A stretch of 64,000 nt of DNA from [Pasteurella] aerogenes (GTDB taxonomy: Bacteria > Pseudomonadota > Gammaproteobacteria > Enterobacterales > Pasteurellaceae): contig LR134362.1 in NCBI GenBank assembly GCA_900637275.1, forward strand, positions 124,001 to 188,000, read 5' to 3'. How positions within the stretch are numbered: position 1 is the stretch's first letter; each line of letters begins with the position of its first letter. The translations under genes were made by a program, and so were the position numbers. Under the pieces are notes generated by a model. That model ran no database searches. It worked only from the letters and a program-made list of their open reading frames with translations, and was not told where the DNA came from. This document shows, piece by piece, positions 18,525 to 27,943 of this stretch.

Positions 18525-19561
18525 TAGCGAATAACAACTTGTGCTTCGTTTTCTTCGGCGTGTTCAATTTGACCGATAACCCATGCTTGCTCACCGGCTT
18601 GTCGCAATAATGCCAAGGCAGTTTCCACATCTTCTTGTGGCAACGCGATAATCATGCCTACGCCACAGTTGAAGGTGCGGTACATTTCGTAACGTTCAAT
18701 ATTGCCTTGTTCTTGTAACCAAGAAAAAATCGGCAGCCATTGCCAACTTTGCTCATTAATGACCGCTTTCACTGATTTTGGTAAGACGCGAGGAATATTT
18801 TCCCAGAAACCACCGCCGGTTAAATGACAAATCGCGTGTACATCGGCGTGTTTAATTAATTGTAAAACCGGTTTGACATAGATCTTAGTCGGTGCCATCA
18901 CATGTTCGGCAAGGGATTTGCCGGCTAGTTGCGCTTCTGCCGGGTTTACGCCCGCCACTTCGATAACTTTACGAATTAAGGAATAACCATTGGAATGTGG
19001 ACCGCTGGAACCCAATGCAATTAAGGCATCACCCGCTTTGACTTTGCTACCGTCGATAATTTCGCATTTTTCTACTACACCTACGCAAAAACCGGCAAGA
19101 TCATAGTCACCGGCATGATACATTCCGGGCATTTCTGCTGTTTCGCCGCCAACCAGTGCGCAACCGGATTGCACACAACCGTCGGCAATGCCTTTAATAA
19201 CACTTGCCGCTACATCCACTTCCAATTTACCCGTTGCATAATAATCAAGGAAAAATAACGGTTCAGCGCCTTGCACCACAAGATCGTTTACGCACATGGC
19301 AACCAAATCTACCCCGATGGTATCGTGTTTGTTTAAATCAATGGCAAGGCGTAATTTGGTGCCAACACCATCCGTACCGGAAACCAAAATCGGCTCTTTA
19401 TATTTGGTCGGTAGCGCGCATAAGGCGCCAAAGCCGCCTAATCCGCCGATAACTTCTGCGCGGGTAGTACGTTTTACGTCGGCTTTGATTTGTTCCACTA
19501 AGGCATTACCAGCATTAATATCGACACCGGCATCTTTATAGCTTAATGATTGTTTACTCAC
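18524..19561 (-). CDS. purM: PurM, phosphoribosylformylglycinamidine cyclo-ligase
   Basis: 345 aa, the E. coli length. AIR synthetase closes the imidazole ring of purines using ATP. It begins SKQSLSYKDAGVDINAGN and contains VSGTDGVGTKLRLA, ALVGGETAEMPGMY and HLTGGGFWENIPRVLP. First gene of the purMN unit; a PurR-like operator lies 58 bp upstream of its start. Confidence 0.98.
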   Translation of the reverse strand: MSKQSLSYKDAGVDINAGNALVEQIKADVKRTTRAEVIGGLGGFGALCALPTKYKEPILVSGTDGVGTKLRLAIDLNKHDTIGVDLVAMCVNDLVVQGAEPLFFLDYYATGKLEVDVAASVIKGIADGCVQSGCALVGGETAEMPGMYHAGDYDLAGFCVGVVEKCEIIDGSKVKAGDALIALGSSGPHSNGYSLIRKVIEVAGVNPAEAQLAGKSLAEHVMAPTKIYVKPVLQLIKHADVHAICHLTGGGFWENIPRVLPKSVKAVINEQSWQWLPIFSWLQEQGNIERYEMYRTFNCGVGMIIALPQEDVETALALLRQAGEQAWVIGQIEHAEENEAQVVIR

Positions 19562-19618
19562 GATGGTTTCCTATTTAATCTAAAAATAACATGGATTTTG
19601 TTATTGTAGCACGCTTAA

Positions 19619-19630
19619 GCAATCGTTTGC
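19619..19630 (-). promoter_or_regulatory. PurR-like operator upstream of purMN
   Basis: On the minus strand the sequence reads GCAAACGATTGC, one base from the palindromic core GCAAACGTTTGC of the PurR operator. A possible -10 hexamer (TACAAT) follows towards purM at about 19604-19609. PurR with hypoxanthine or guanine represses purine genes in enterics and Haemophilus. The match is seen; binding is inferred. Confidence 0.7.
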
Positions 19631-19779
19631 GATAGATTTATTCGGCAAAATAAAAAATTATTTTCTCGGGGTTAAATCAGCATCATATAGGGATTTTTCC
19701 TGCTTTTTTAATTGGATATTCAAGATAAAGTGTGCCACAATGAATTTACTCCCCCAAAGTGGAGTCTAAGGAGTGCAAT

Positions 19780-20262
19780 ATGAAAAAATGTAGTCTTGCT
19801 GTTGCGATAGTGTTATTAAGTGCGTGTTCAACTGTGCCACAACCAACGCAAACCGAAGTCAGCTTAGTTCCACCAACCAAAGTTCAGCCCGGTTATTATA
19901 AATTAGTGAAAGATGCTGAATATTTTATTGATACTGCCTCGGTGTGGGAGGATAACGAAGACAAGCATTTAATTCATTTTGACGTAGTGATCAATTCAAA
20001 TAAAGGACTGTTTGTTTATAAAGACAATCCGGAACTTTACGCTAAATCGCTGCGTGAATATAAAATTATGAACTGCAAAAATTTCCATTTGACCCAAGTC
20101 AGAACAGATTTTTATTCTGAATTTTGGGGACAGGGTTTAAGAGCAGCGCCGAAATTTCAAACCCGCCACACTATCGCGCTACACAAAAATTCCACCCTTT
20201 ATACCTTGGGGCAAGTAATGTGTGCGAATTTGTATCGTAGTTCCAAATTAGAGCAAGGTTAA
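19780..20262 (+). CDS. Surface-adhesin protein E homologue (lipoprotein)
   Basis: 160 aa from ATG at 19780, chosen for the AAGGAG site just before it and because it gives a proper lipoprotein signal (KKCSLAVAIVLLSAC, lipid Cys16). The mature part matches H. influenzae protein E along its length: FHLTQVRTDFYSEFWGQGLR, LREYKIMNC and IALHKNSTLYTLGQVMCANL are the clearest stretches, with two Cys that could form a disulfide. Protein E of H. influenzae is an outer-membrane adhesin binding vitronectin and laminin. Whether host binding is kept here is not visible. Confidence 0.88.
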   Translation: MKKCSLAVAIVLLSACSTVPQPTQTEVSLVPPTKVQPGYYKLVKDAEYFIDTASVWEDNEDKHLIHFDVVINSNKGLFVYKDNPELYAKSLREYKIMNCKNFHLTQVRTDFYSEFWGQGLRAAPKFQTRHTIALHKNSTLYTLGQVMCANLYRSSKLEQG

Positions 20263-20285
20263 TGAATATCGGTTGATGAGATGAA

Positions 20286-20314
20286 AAAAGTGCGGTCATT
20301 TTGACCGCACTTTT
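20286..20314. terminator. Inverted uptake-signal pair
   Basis: AAAAGTGCGGTCA (20286-20298) and TGACCGCACTTTT (20302-20314) form a 13-bp stem between two convergent genes, the protein E homologue and the TerC-family gene. It probably serves both. Confidence 0.85.
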
Positions 20315-20329
20315 GTGATGAACGCTGAA

Positions 20330-21052
20330 TTAAGGTTTAGCAATCAAACGTTTGCGCATTTTGATATTGATCATTTCTACGACTACAGAGAAGCCCATCG
20401 CGAAGTAAATATACCCTTTAGGAATATGGAAATCTAAACTTTCGCCAATTAACGCCACCCCGACTAAAATCAAGAAAGACAGGGCTAAGATTTTGAGCGT
20501 TGGATGGGTTTCCACGAAATCGCCAATTGGTTTGGCCGCAATCATCATCACTAACACCGCAATAATAATCGCAATAACCATTACCGCAATTTGATCTGCC
20601 ATGCCCACCGCTGTGATCACAGAATCTAACGAGAACACGACGTCTAAAATAGCAATTTGAATTAATACACTAAGAAAACTCGGATTTTTTACCGGTTTGT
20701 CGTCATGACCTTCTTCCGGGGTCATGGCATGGTGGATTTCATGGGTACTTTTTGCCACCAAAAATAAGCCTCCCAGTAATAAAATTAAATCGCGTCCGGA
20801 AATTTCTTGCTCAAAAGCAACAAATAACGGTGCGGTTAATTTCATCAGCCAAGATAATGATAATAAAAGTAAAATACGGGTTCCCATGGCTAAACTTAAG
20901 CCAATAATCCGACCAGATTGACGTTGATGATCTGGCAAACGTCCCACTAAAATACTGATAAAAATGATATTATCAATCCCTAACACGATTTCAAGGGCGG
21001 TTAGGGTAAATAATGCAATCCAAGCCTCAGGGCTGGCAATCCACTCAAACAT
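20330..21052 (-). CDS. TerC/YgdQ family integral membrane protein
   Basis: 240 aa from ATG at 21052, with an AAGGAA ribosome site; the longer frame adds an unlikely 14 residues. About seven membrane segments are predicted by eye. Typical TerC-family signatures are ALEIVLGIDNIIFISILVGR near the N-terminus and AILDVVFSLDSVITAVGMAD in the middle, both with acidic residues inside membrane helices. Family members are proposed metal (manganese) exporters. In enterics ygdQ follows mutH, as here. Confidence 0.88.
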   Translation of the reverse strand: MFEWIASPEAWIALFTLTALEIVLGIDNIIFISILVGRLPDHQRQSGRIIGLSLAMGTRILLLLSLSWLMKLTAPLFVAFEQEISGRDLILLLGGLFLVAKSTHEIHHAMTPEEGHDDKPVKNPSFLSVLIQIAILDVVFSLDSVITAVGMADQIAVMVIAIIIAVLVMMIAAKPIGDFVETHPTLKILALSFLILVGVALIGESLDFHIPKGYIYFAMGFSVVVEMINIKMRKRLIAKP

Positions 21053-21120
21053 AAACAGTTCCTTAATAAAAAATGAGGAGCAAATAATATACACTTCTGC
21101 ATCAAATGAAAAGGGGGAAA

Positions 21121-21786
21121 TTAAAGTGCGGTCAAAAAATCTTGCAAAATTTCCTCGGTAAAATTTTTGCGCAAATAAAATCCCAAAGGCAGCGTATCAA
21201 TTAACTCGCCATGGGGACCAATACCTTTAGTCAAGGCGCGGCTGTTAGCGCCTTTCGGGCGTAGTTGTAATACTTCGCCCAAACGTGCATTGATTTTATC
21301 CAATTGACCTAACACAATATATTCCATCAATTCTTCCCAGTCTTGGCGCAGTTGTTGTGCTTGGCGGGCATTAGGTTGCCACAAAATTGGCGCGCCGATA
21401 TGGCGTTGCGCTAAGGGCAGCTGACGTTCGCCCTCAACCGGAATCCATAGTACTTTGGAAAGTTTATGTTTTACGTGCGAATTTTCCCAGGTGATACCCG
21501 TGTTTTGAACCAAGGGCGCAAGGCTGACAAAGGTGGTTTCCAGCGGTTTTCCGGCGGCATTGATCGGAATCGTTTTTAGTTCAATGCCAAGATGAGAAAA
21601 ATCTTGTTCCGCTTTGCTGCCAGCGCTGGCACCGAGGGCAATTTCAATCAATGTTCCGACCCAACCTTTGTCGCGTTTTAAATTGGGCGGAACAGAAATA
21701 TGTAATTCAGCGGCAAGCTCGCCTAAGGTGAGTCCAGCGATTTGTTTGGCGCGTTCCAATAACGCTTGTTCAGTTTGCGGTTTCAT
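21121..21786 (-). CDS. mutH: MutH, mismatch-repair endonuclease
   Basis: 221 aa. MutH nicks the unmethylated strand at hemimethylated GATC when activated by MutL. The catalytic D-x6-E-x-K is seen in DFSHLGIELK. Presence of MutH implies Dam-directed repair in this organism. An uptake signal overlaps the very end of the gene and another lies just before its start. Gene order ompP1-ogt-mutH is that of H. influenzae. Confidence 0.96.
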   Translation of the reverse strand: MKPQTEQALLERAKQIAGLTLGELAAELHISVPPNLKRDKGWVGTLIEIALGASAGSKAEQDFSHLGIELKTIPINAAGKPLETTFVSLAPLVQNTGITWENSHVKHKLSKVLWIPVEGERQLPLAQRHIGAPILWQPNARQAQQLRQDWEELMEYIVLGQLDKINARLGEVLQLRPKGANSRALTKGIGPHGELIDTLPLGFYLRKNFTEEILQDFLTAL

Positions 21787-21796
21787 GAAAGTGCGG

Positions 21797-22336
21797 TCAA
21801 TTTTTGTATTTTTTTAACAATTTTGGTTTGACGTGTTCCGTGCCTTTATCTACATAGGCAATCTTTTCTAATTGCAATAAATAACGTTTTGCCGGTAAGC
21901 CTCCGCCAAATCCGGTCAATTCTTGTTTTTTGCCTAATACGCGATGGCATGGAATAATAATGCTGATAGGATTGCTGCCGACCGCACCGCCAACTGCGCG
22001 GACTGCTTTGGGGCGCGCAATTTGCACGGCAAGTTCGCCATAACTAGAAATATGACCATATTGGATTTGGCGCAATGCCTGCCAAATTTGGCGCTGAAAT
22101 TCCGTTCCTTGTGGGGCAATGGGAATGTCGTTGAAATCTTCTGGCTGTCCTTGAAAATATCGATCGAGCGCGGCTTTGACTTGCAAAAAGAGCGGTTGAT
22201 TTTCATCAAGTTTCCATTTCGGATTGGGCGCGATTTGTTCTTCTTCAAAATCTAAATTGGTTAATTGATCTTGCTGTGCCAACATCAATAATTTGCCCAC
22301 TGGCGAGGAATAATAGCAATAATAAATTGTGGTCAT
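21797..22336 (-). CDS. ogt: Methylated-DNA-protein-cysteine methyltransferase
   Basis: 179 aa. It removes alkyl groups from O6-methylguanine by transfer to its own Cys in the IIPCHRVLGKK motif. The helix-turn-helix part around GTEFQRQIWQALRQIQYGHI, then SSYGELAVQIARPKAVRAVG, is normal. It lies between mutH and the P1 porin gene on the same strand, 10 bases before mutH. Confidence 0.95.
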   Translation of the reverse strand: MTTIYYCYYSSPVGKLLMLAQQDQLTNLDFEEEQIAPNPKWKLDENQPLFLQVKAALDRYFQGQPEDFNDIPIAPQGTEFQRQIWQALRQIQYGHISSYGELAVQIARPKAVRAVGGAVGSNPISIIIPCHRVLGKKQELTGFGGGLPAKRYLLQLEKIAYVDKGTEHVKPKLLKKYKN

Positions 22337-22352
22337 GATTTTCCTATAAAAA

Positions 22353-22374
22353 AAGCGTATCCGAAGATACGCTT
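22353..22374 (-). terminator. Terminator after the P1/FadL porin gene
   Basis: AAGCGTATC (22353-22361) and GATACGCTT (22366-22374) form a nine-base-pair stem. On the minus strand it is followed by TTTTTTT, so it ends the porin transcript before ogt. Confidence 0.8.
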
Positions 22375-22396
22375 ATTATGGTTTATTTTGTTTAAA

Positions 22397-23824
22397 TTAG
22401 AAACTATAATTCATCGAAATACCGTAAAGGTTTGCTGTTGCGGTAGATTTATAATCACCAACCACATTGACTAAACCGCCCGCTGCGGATTGGGTTTCTT
22501 TGAAGTTAAGTTTTTTGCCGCGTAGATGAGCGTAGGCAAAGTCAACCGATAAATTTGGCGTAAATTTATAGGTTGCACCTAGGCTGTACCAAGTCCGATC
22601 CGTATCCGGAATTGCCGCACTGGCATGGATTTGTGGCGCAGCAACTTCGTCATACGCAATCCCCGCGCGTAAAGTTAATTTGTCATCCACATTATAGGTC
22701 GCACCCAATGCGATACGTGAATTATCACGGTATTTTTCTTCTTTTCTGAACGCTTGTCTTCCGTCGTTATATTTCGCATCTAAATCTTGTAAGCGACTCC
22801 AACGTGTCCATTTATAGCTATAATGCATCGCAAATTTATCGGTCAATTGGTGGAAACCGGAGAATTCGACATATTCTGGTAAATGTAAGGTTAAACCGCC
22901 ATTCCCCACGTAAGTACCAATTCCGGTTTCTGTTTGTTGTAAACTTAAAGCGGAACGATCTTTAAAATCAATATCAATTTTGGAATGGTAGGCTAAACCG
23001 AAACGGTTACGTTCATTGACTTCATATACTGCACCTAAATTCCAGCCGAATGCCCATGCAGTTTTATCTTCCAAATGGGTTAATACGGTACTTTCATTAA
23101 CACGACCTGCTAATCCGCCTACCGCGCCTAATTTGGCGGATGTGCCGGCAGGTAATTTTCCGGCTTTTTCAAGCGCTATAACATTGTTGACAACCTCTTG
23201 TCGTAGTTCCGGATTCGTGGCAAGATTACGTACACCTGTCGCGAGTACGCCGGCAGTACGTTCAATTTCTGCTCTAGCATAGATTGCATTCACACCAGCA
23301 CCAAGGCTCAAGCCTTGAGAGACACGATACGAACCGCTTAAATTTAAGTTAATTGTGGTTAAATCAGTGGTTCCGCCGAATACACCTGCATCATAATCAG
23401 CATCATATTCACTTTTTAACCCAAAGTTTACGTTCATGCCCGCACCAAATGCAAATTTATCATCAATTGGTTGAACATAATATAAGTGTGGGACGACCGC
23501 TTTTGGTATTACGTTATCTGCTGTCGTGCTGCCTTTCGCAATATCAACGCCGGCAGCATAGGCAGTTACCGTACCATCCATATCAATATTGGAATCAATT
23601 AAAATACCACCGTTACTAAATTGTGCGCTTTTAAATAAACTCATTAATGCAGGGTTGGTCGCAACAACGGAAGCATTATCTGCAATTGCCGCTTCACCCG
23701 CATAGGCACGCCCTAAACCGCTGGAAGAAATTTCTGCCAATTGGAAAGCAGAAGCAAAAACGCTGCTGGCGGAAAACGTGAATAAAGAGGCGATAAGTGT
23801 TTTAGAAAATAATTGTTTATTCAT
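22397..23824 (-). CDS. Outer-membrane protein P1 / FadL-family transporter
   Basis: 475 aa with a signal peptide (NKQLFSKTLIASLFTFSASS, cut after VFA). FadL-type barrels take up hydrophobic compounds such as long-chain fatty acids; H. influenzae P1 (OmpP1) is a major surface antigen. Family signs are SAFQLAEISSSGLGRAYAGE, the plug-like N-terminus with NPALMSLF, alternating beta-strands throughout, and a terminal aromatic residue (ISMNYSF). The neighbouring yfcZ-like gene is divergent, as yfcZ sits by fadL in E. coli. Confidence 0.93.
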   Translation of the reverse strand: MNKQLFSKTLIASLFTFSASSVFASAFQLAEISSSGLGRAYAGEAAIADNASVVATNPALMSLFKSAQFSNGGILIDSNIDMDGTVTAYAAGVDIAKGSTTADNVIPKAVVPHLYYVQPIDDKFAFGAGMNVNFGLKSEYDADYDAGVFGGTTDLTTINLNLSGSYRVSQGLSLGAGVNAIYARAEIERTAGVLATGVRNLATNPELRQEVVNNVIALEKAGKLPAGTSAKLGAVGGLAGRVNESTVLTHLEDKTAWAFGWNLGAVYEVNERNRFGLAYHSKIDIDFKDRSALSLQQTETGIGTYVGNGGLTLHLPEYVEFSGFHQLTDKFAMHYSYKWTRWSRLQDLDAKYNDGRQAFRKEEKYRDNSRIALGATYNVDDKLTLRAGIAYDEVAAPQIHASAAIPDTDRTWYSLGATYKFTPNLSVDFAYAHLRGKKLNFKETQSAAGGLVNVVGDYKSTATANLYGISMNYSF

Positions 23825-24034
23825 TAGAGAAACCTTGATTTATTTATTGTTTTTTATAAAGTTTTCGGATTTTAAGTGAAAAAAACGGGATTACGCAAAT
23901 AAAATCACTGATAAAGGGAAGTGTTCAGACCAGTTGCAAGGGAACTTTTAACGAAAAAGTGCGGTTAAATTTGGTGTTAATTTTGAACAGTGTTAGAATA
24001 ACGACATCTTTTATGATTAACAAAGGAATAAAAA

Positions 24035-24331
24035 ATGTCAGAAAAAACCTTACAATGTAAAGCAGAAGAAGTGAAAGCTTGTTGTTGCGTTGATGTCGGT
24101 ACGATCATTGATAACTCTGATTTAACCGTTGATTTTTCACAATCCTATGCAACGGAAGCGCAAGCCAAAGAAGCGCTTGCATATTTAACGCAAAAAGCAC
24201 GTGCCGCGGAAAGCGAACCTTGCGAAATTAAAAGTGAAATTACAGCGGTTGATGGCGGTTATCAACTGGATGCACACTTTACATTCAGCTGCCAAGCAGA
24301 AACCATGATTTTCCAATTATCAACCCGTTAA
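24035..24331 (+). CDS. YfcZ/YiiS family protein
   Basis: 98 aa, function unknown. Conserved features of the family are the Cys-rich start VKACCCVDVGTIIDNSD, the ARAAESEPCEI segment and the end AHFTFSCQAETMIFQL. The AGGAA ribosome site is good. It has its own terminator at 24353-24377. Its place next to a FadL-type gene is conserved between enterics and Pasteurellaceae, which hints at, but does not prove, a shared role. Confidence 0.88.
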   Translation: MSEKTLQCKAEEVKACCCVDVGTIIDNSDLTVDFSQSYATEAQAKEALAYLTQKARAAESEPCEIKSEITAVDGGYQLDAHFTFSCQAETMIFQLSTR

Positions 24332-24352
24332 TTGAAAATTTTAGTTAAAACA

Positions 24353-24377
24353 AAGGGATACCATGATGGTATCCCTT
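24353..24377 (+). terminator. Terminator after yfcZ-type gene
   Basis: AAGGGATACCA (24353-24363) and TGGTATCCCTT (24367-24377) make an 11-bp stem with a three-base loop, followed by ATTGTTT. It also lies just past the ligA stop on the other strand. Confidence 0.8.
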
Positions 24378-24398
24378 ATTGTTTACGAACTTGCTGGA

Positions 24399-26444
24399 TT
24401 ATCTGTTTAATTGTGCTAAAAATTCGGCTTCAGAGATTACCTGAATATTTAATTGTGCCGCTTTCGTTAATTTGCTACCGGCATTTTCACCAGCAATTAC
24501 CAAATTGGTTTTAGCGGAAACACTGCCACTGACCTTGGCGCCTAATTGCTGCAAGATTTCTTTTGCCTCATTTCTGCCCATTTGGCTTAAGGTGCCAGTC
24601 AATACAATGGTTTTATCTTTAAATGGATTTTCGCCGACTTCTTGTTGTTGTACATCGTCCCAATGCACGCCTTGCGCAATCAGATCATTGACGACTTCTA
24701 CATTATGCGCTTCGCGCCAAAATACATAAATGCGATTGGCGACTACTTCGCCGACATCTTGCACTTCTTGTAACTGTTCTAAATCAGCGGCTTGAAGTGC
24801 GGTCAAATTTTTAAAATAATTGGCTAAATTTAACGCAGTCGCCTCGCCAACTTCACGAATTCCTAACGCAAAAATAAAACGCGCGAGGGTAGTTTTTTTG
24901 GCTTTTTCTAAGCTATTTAACGCATTTTCCGCGGATTTCGCACCCATTCGCTCCAAGCGCATTAAGGTAACTAAATCCAGCTTAAATAAATCTGCTGGCG
25001 TGTGGATCAATTCGCGATCCACTAATTGCTCAATAAGTTTAGCACCAACACCATCAATATCCATGGCTTTGCGCGAGACAAAATGTTTTAGTGCTTCTTT
25101 GCGTTGTGCGGCACAAAATAATCCACCGGTACAACGTGCTACCGCCTCGCCTTCAATCCGGATAATTTGCGAATGGCAAACGGGGCAATGGCTTGGAAAA
25201 ATAATCGGTTTCGCATCCGGTGGGCGACGTTCGTGTAGTACGCCGATAATTTGCGGGATCACATCGCCGGCACGTCGGATTACAACTGTATCGCCAATGG
25301 CAATATCTAAACGCGCAATTTCATCGCCATTATGCAAGGTAGCGTTACTGACTGTAACGCCGGCGACAAAGACCGGTTGCAGTTTTGCTACCGGCGTAAT
25401 CGCGCCGGTTCTGCCCACTTGAAATTCAACATCATTTAATACGGTTAATTCCTCTTGTGCCGGGAATTTATAAGCAATCGCCCAGCGCGGCGCTTTGGAG
25501 ATAAAACCCAGTTTTTCTTGCAGCGCAATATCGTTGATTTTCAGTACTGTTCCATCAATATCATAGCCGAGAGAACTGCGTTTTTCGGCAATAGTGCGGT
25601 AGAAATTTAGTACGTTTTCCACACCATCACATAAACGGATTTCATGGTTAATCGGAATACCGATCGATTTTAGCCACATTAGACGATCGTAGTGCGTATT
25701 TGGTAATTCCACACCCTCAGCAATACCGATACCGTAGGCATTTAACATTAACGGACGTTGACTGGTAATGCGCGCATCCAATTGGCGCAAGGAACCGGCG
25801 GCGGCATTGCGCGGGTTAGCGAACGTTTTTTCGCCTTTTGCTAAGGCGGTTTCGTTGAGTTTTTCAAATCCCGCTTGTGGCATAAATACTTCACCACGTA
25901 CCTCAAGTCGCGTTGGCGGCGTATCAGTTAATAATTGCAATGGAATATTGCGAATGGTACGAATATTGGCGGTAATATCTTCACCGGTAGTACCGTCACC
26001 ACGTGTTGCCGCTTGGGTTAATTTTCCGTTGACATATAAAATACTTACTGCCAATCCGTCTAATTTCGGTTCGCAACAAAAGGTCAATTGAGCGGGTAGG
26101 GCAACCAAGCGATCTTGAATCCGCTTCACAAATGCATAAAATTCTTCGTCCGAAAATGCATTATCCAAGGATAGCATCGGAATTTCGTGCGTTACTTGCG
26201 AAAAGGCAGATAGCGGTTGCGCCCCGACTCGTTGAGTCGGCGAATCAGCGTTGATAAATTGTGGATAACGTTGTTCTAGCGATTTTAGTTGGTGAAACAG
26301 GCGATCATATTCCGCATCCGGCAAAATCGGATTATCGAGGACATGATATTGATATTCGTGAAAACGGAGTGTGTGACGTAATTCGTCGATTTGTTGTGCT
26401 ATTTGTTGAGGCGTATCCGCTTGGGTTTCACTTGGTTGAGTCAT
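24399..26444 (-). CDS. ligA: NAD-dependent DNA ligase LigA
   Basis: 681 aa from ATG at 26444, which has an AGGAA site; a longer frame adds seven residues. It seals nicks in replication and repair. The adenylation site is CCEPKLDG (Lys127). Next come the NAD-binding first part (HEYQYHVLDNPILPDAEYDR), the OB domain, a zinc finger (CPVCHSQI ... CTGGLFC), the helix-hairpin-helix region and a C-terminal BRCT domain (KTIVLTGTLSQMGRNEAKEI). All expected parts are present. Confidence 0.98.
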   Translation of the reverse strand: MTQPSETQADTPQQIAQQIDELRHTLRFHEYQYHVLDNPILPDAEYDRLFHQLKSLEQRYPQFINADSPTQRVGAQPLSAFSQVTHEIPMLSLDNAFSDEEFYAFVKRIQDRLVALPAQLTFCCEPKLDGLAVSILYVNGKLTQAATRGDGTTGEDITANIRTIRNIPLQLLTDTPPTRLEVRGEVFMPQAGFEKLNETALAKGEKTFANPRNAAAGSLRQLDARITSQRPLMLNAYGIGIAEGVELPNTHYDRLMWLKSIGIPINHEIRLCDGVENVLNFYRTIAEKRSSLGYDIDGTVLKINDIALQEKLGFISKAPRWAIAYKFPAQEELTVLNDVEFQVGRTGAITPVAKLQPVFVAGVTVSNATLHNGDEIARLDIAIGDTVVIRRAGDVIPQIIGVLHERRPPDAKPIIFPSHCPVCHSQIIRIEGEAVARCTGGLFCAAQRKEALKHFVSRKAMDIDGVGAKLIEQLVDRELIHTPADLFKLDLVTLMRLERMGAKSAENALNSLEKAKKTTLARFIFALGIREVGEATALNLANYFKNLTALQAADLEQLQEVQDVGEVVANRIYVFWREAHNVEVVNDLIAQGVHWDDVQQQEVGENPFKDKTIVLTGTLSQMGRNEAKEILQQLGAKVSGSVSAKTNLVIAGENAGSKLTKAAQLNIQVISEAEFLAQLNR

Positions 26445-26529
26445 TGCTGTTCCTGTTAAGAGCAAGCCTTGCCGGCAGTAAATTTATGTGGGGTTATTGT
26501 AAGGAATTGAAAAATTTTTGCCATAAAAA

Positions 26530-26570
26530 ACTGCACCTCATTGTTGAATTTTCAACATCAGAGGTGCAGT
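26530..26570 (-). terminator. Terminator after gapA
   Basis: ACTGCACCTC (26530-26539) and GAGGTGCAGT (26561-26570) enclose a second smaller inverted repeat (TGTTGAA/TTCAACA). On the minus strand TTTTTT follows, 30 bases after the gapA stop. Confidence 0.85.
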
Positions 26571-26599
26571 CAAATTAGCGATTATAACGAAAGGGCAAA

Positions 26600-27619
26600 T
26601 TAGCCTTTATAGTTATAAATGTGAGCAACTAAATCTAATACTTTGTTTGAATAACCAGTTTCGTTGTCATACCAAGAAACAAGTTTTACAAAGCTGTCAG
26701 TTAATGCGATACCGGCATCTGCATCAAAGATAGAAGTTAAAGCACAACCGTTGAAGTCAGTAGAAACTACAGCATCTTCAGTGTAACCTAAAACGCCTTT
26801 TAATTCACCGTTGAAAGTTTTACCTTCAGACGCTGCTTTAACTGCCGCTTTGATTTCTTCGTATGAAGCTGGTTTTTCTAAGTTAACAGTTAAGTCAACA
26901 ACAGATACGTTTGGAGTAGGAACGCGGAAAGCCATACCGGTTAATTTTCCGTTTAATGCTGGTAATACTTTACCTACTGCTTTCGCTGCACCAGTTGAAG
27001 ATGGGATGATGTTTTGAGAAGCACCACGACCACCACGCCAGTCTTTTGCAGATGGACCATCAACGGTTTTTTGTGTTGCAGTTGTTGCGTGAACAGTTGT
27101 CATTAAACCGTCTTTGATACCGAAAGTTTCGTGGATAACACGTGCTAACGGTGCTAAACAGTTTGTTGTACAAGATGCGTTAGAAACGATATCTTGACCG
27201 GCGTAAGCGGCGAAGTTAACACCACGAACGAACATTGGAGTTGCATCTTTAGACGGACCGGTTAAAACGACTTTTTTTGCACCTGCAGTAATATGTTTAC
27301 GTGCAGTTTCATCTGTTAAGAAAATACCGGTTGCTTCAACAGCGATATCAACACCGATTGCACCCCAGTTTAAGTTTGCAGGATCACGTTCTGCAGTTAC
27401 ACGGATTGTTTTACCGTTAACTACAAGGTTACCGTCTTTTACTTCTACAGTACCGTCGAAACGACCGTGAGTTGAATCGTATTTTAACATATAAGCCATG
27501 TATTCAACGTCGATTAAGTCGTTGATACCCACTACTTCGATGTCATCACGTTGTTGTGCTGCACGGAATACGATACGACCGATGCGGCCAAAGCCATTGA
27601 TACCAATTTTAATTGCCAT
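26600..27619 (-). CDS. gapA: Glyceraldehyde-3-phosphate dehydrogenase
   Basis: 339 aa. Central glycolytic enzyme that makes 1,3-bisphosphoglycerate with NAD. The Rossmann start IKIGINGFGRIGRIVFRAA and the active site SNASCTTNCLAPL (Cys150) are intact. Codon choice is strongly biased in the way of highly expressed genes. It marks the left border of the CRISPR island. Confidence 0.98.
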   Translation of the reverse strand: MAIKIGINGFGRIGRIVFRAAQQRDDIEVVGINDLIDVEYMAYMLKYDSTHGRFDGTVEVKDGNLVVNGKTIRVTAERDPANLNWGAIGVDIAVEATGIFLTDETARKHITAGAKKVVLTGPSKDATPMFVRGVNFAAYAGQDIVSNASCTTNCLAPLARVIHETFGIKDGLMTTVHATTATQKTVDGPSAKDWRGGRGASQNIIPSSTGAAKAVGKVLPALNGKLTGMAFRVPTPNVSVVDLTVNLEKPASYEEIKAAVKAASEGKTFNGELKGVLGYTEDAVVSTDFNGCALTSIFDADAGIALTDSFVKLVSWYDNETGYSNKVLDLVAHIYNYKG

Positions 27620-27943
27620 AAGATTTTCACCTATAAATTTAAGTTAAACAAAAACGGTTAAGCTTTAATGGAATTACCCAAACTTGTTGGATAGGATTAT
27701 AGCATGGTTTCTTTTTTTGATGAAACTAGACTATCGACAAAACTATATCAGATAAACTTTTTGTGATCTATGTCAAATTTTTGAAAAATTGTTCAGACTT
27801 GTTGATGAATAATTTTTACTATATGAAATTATTGATAATATTTTATACAAAGTGAAAGCCGCTTTTTGCAAATTTGTACTTTATTATTTGATAACCAATT
27901 TTATAGTAATTTATGCATAATTTAAAACAACGAGGGTTAAAAC
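27620..27943. promoter_or_regulatory. Divergent promoter region between gapA and the cas operon
   Basis: A 324-base AT-rich gap. For gapA the minus strand holds an extended -10 element, TGCTATAAT, with the hexamer at 27696-27701. A CRP/FNR-like site, TGTGA-N6-TCAAA, lies at 27762-27777, about 170 bases before cas10 and 60 bases beyond the gapA -10. It could serve either side. I could not settle on a promoter for the cas operon. The island junction presumably lies in this gap. Confidence 0.45.
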
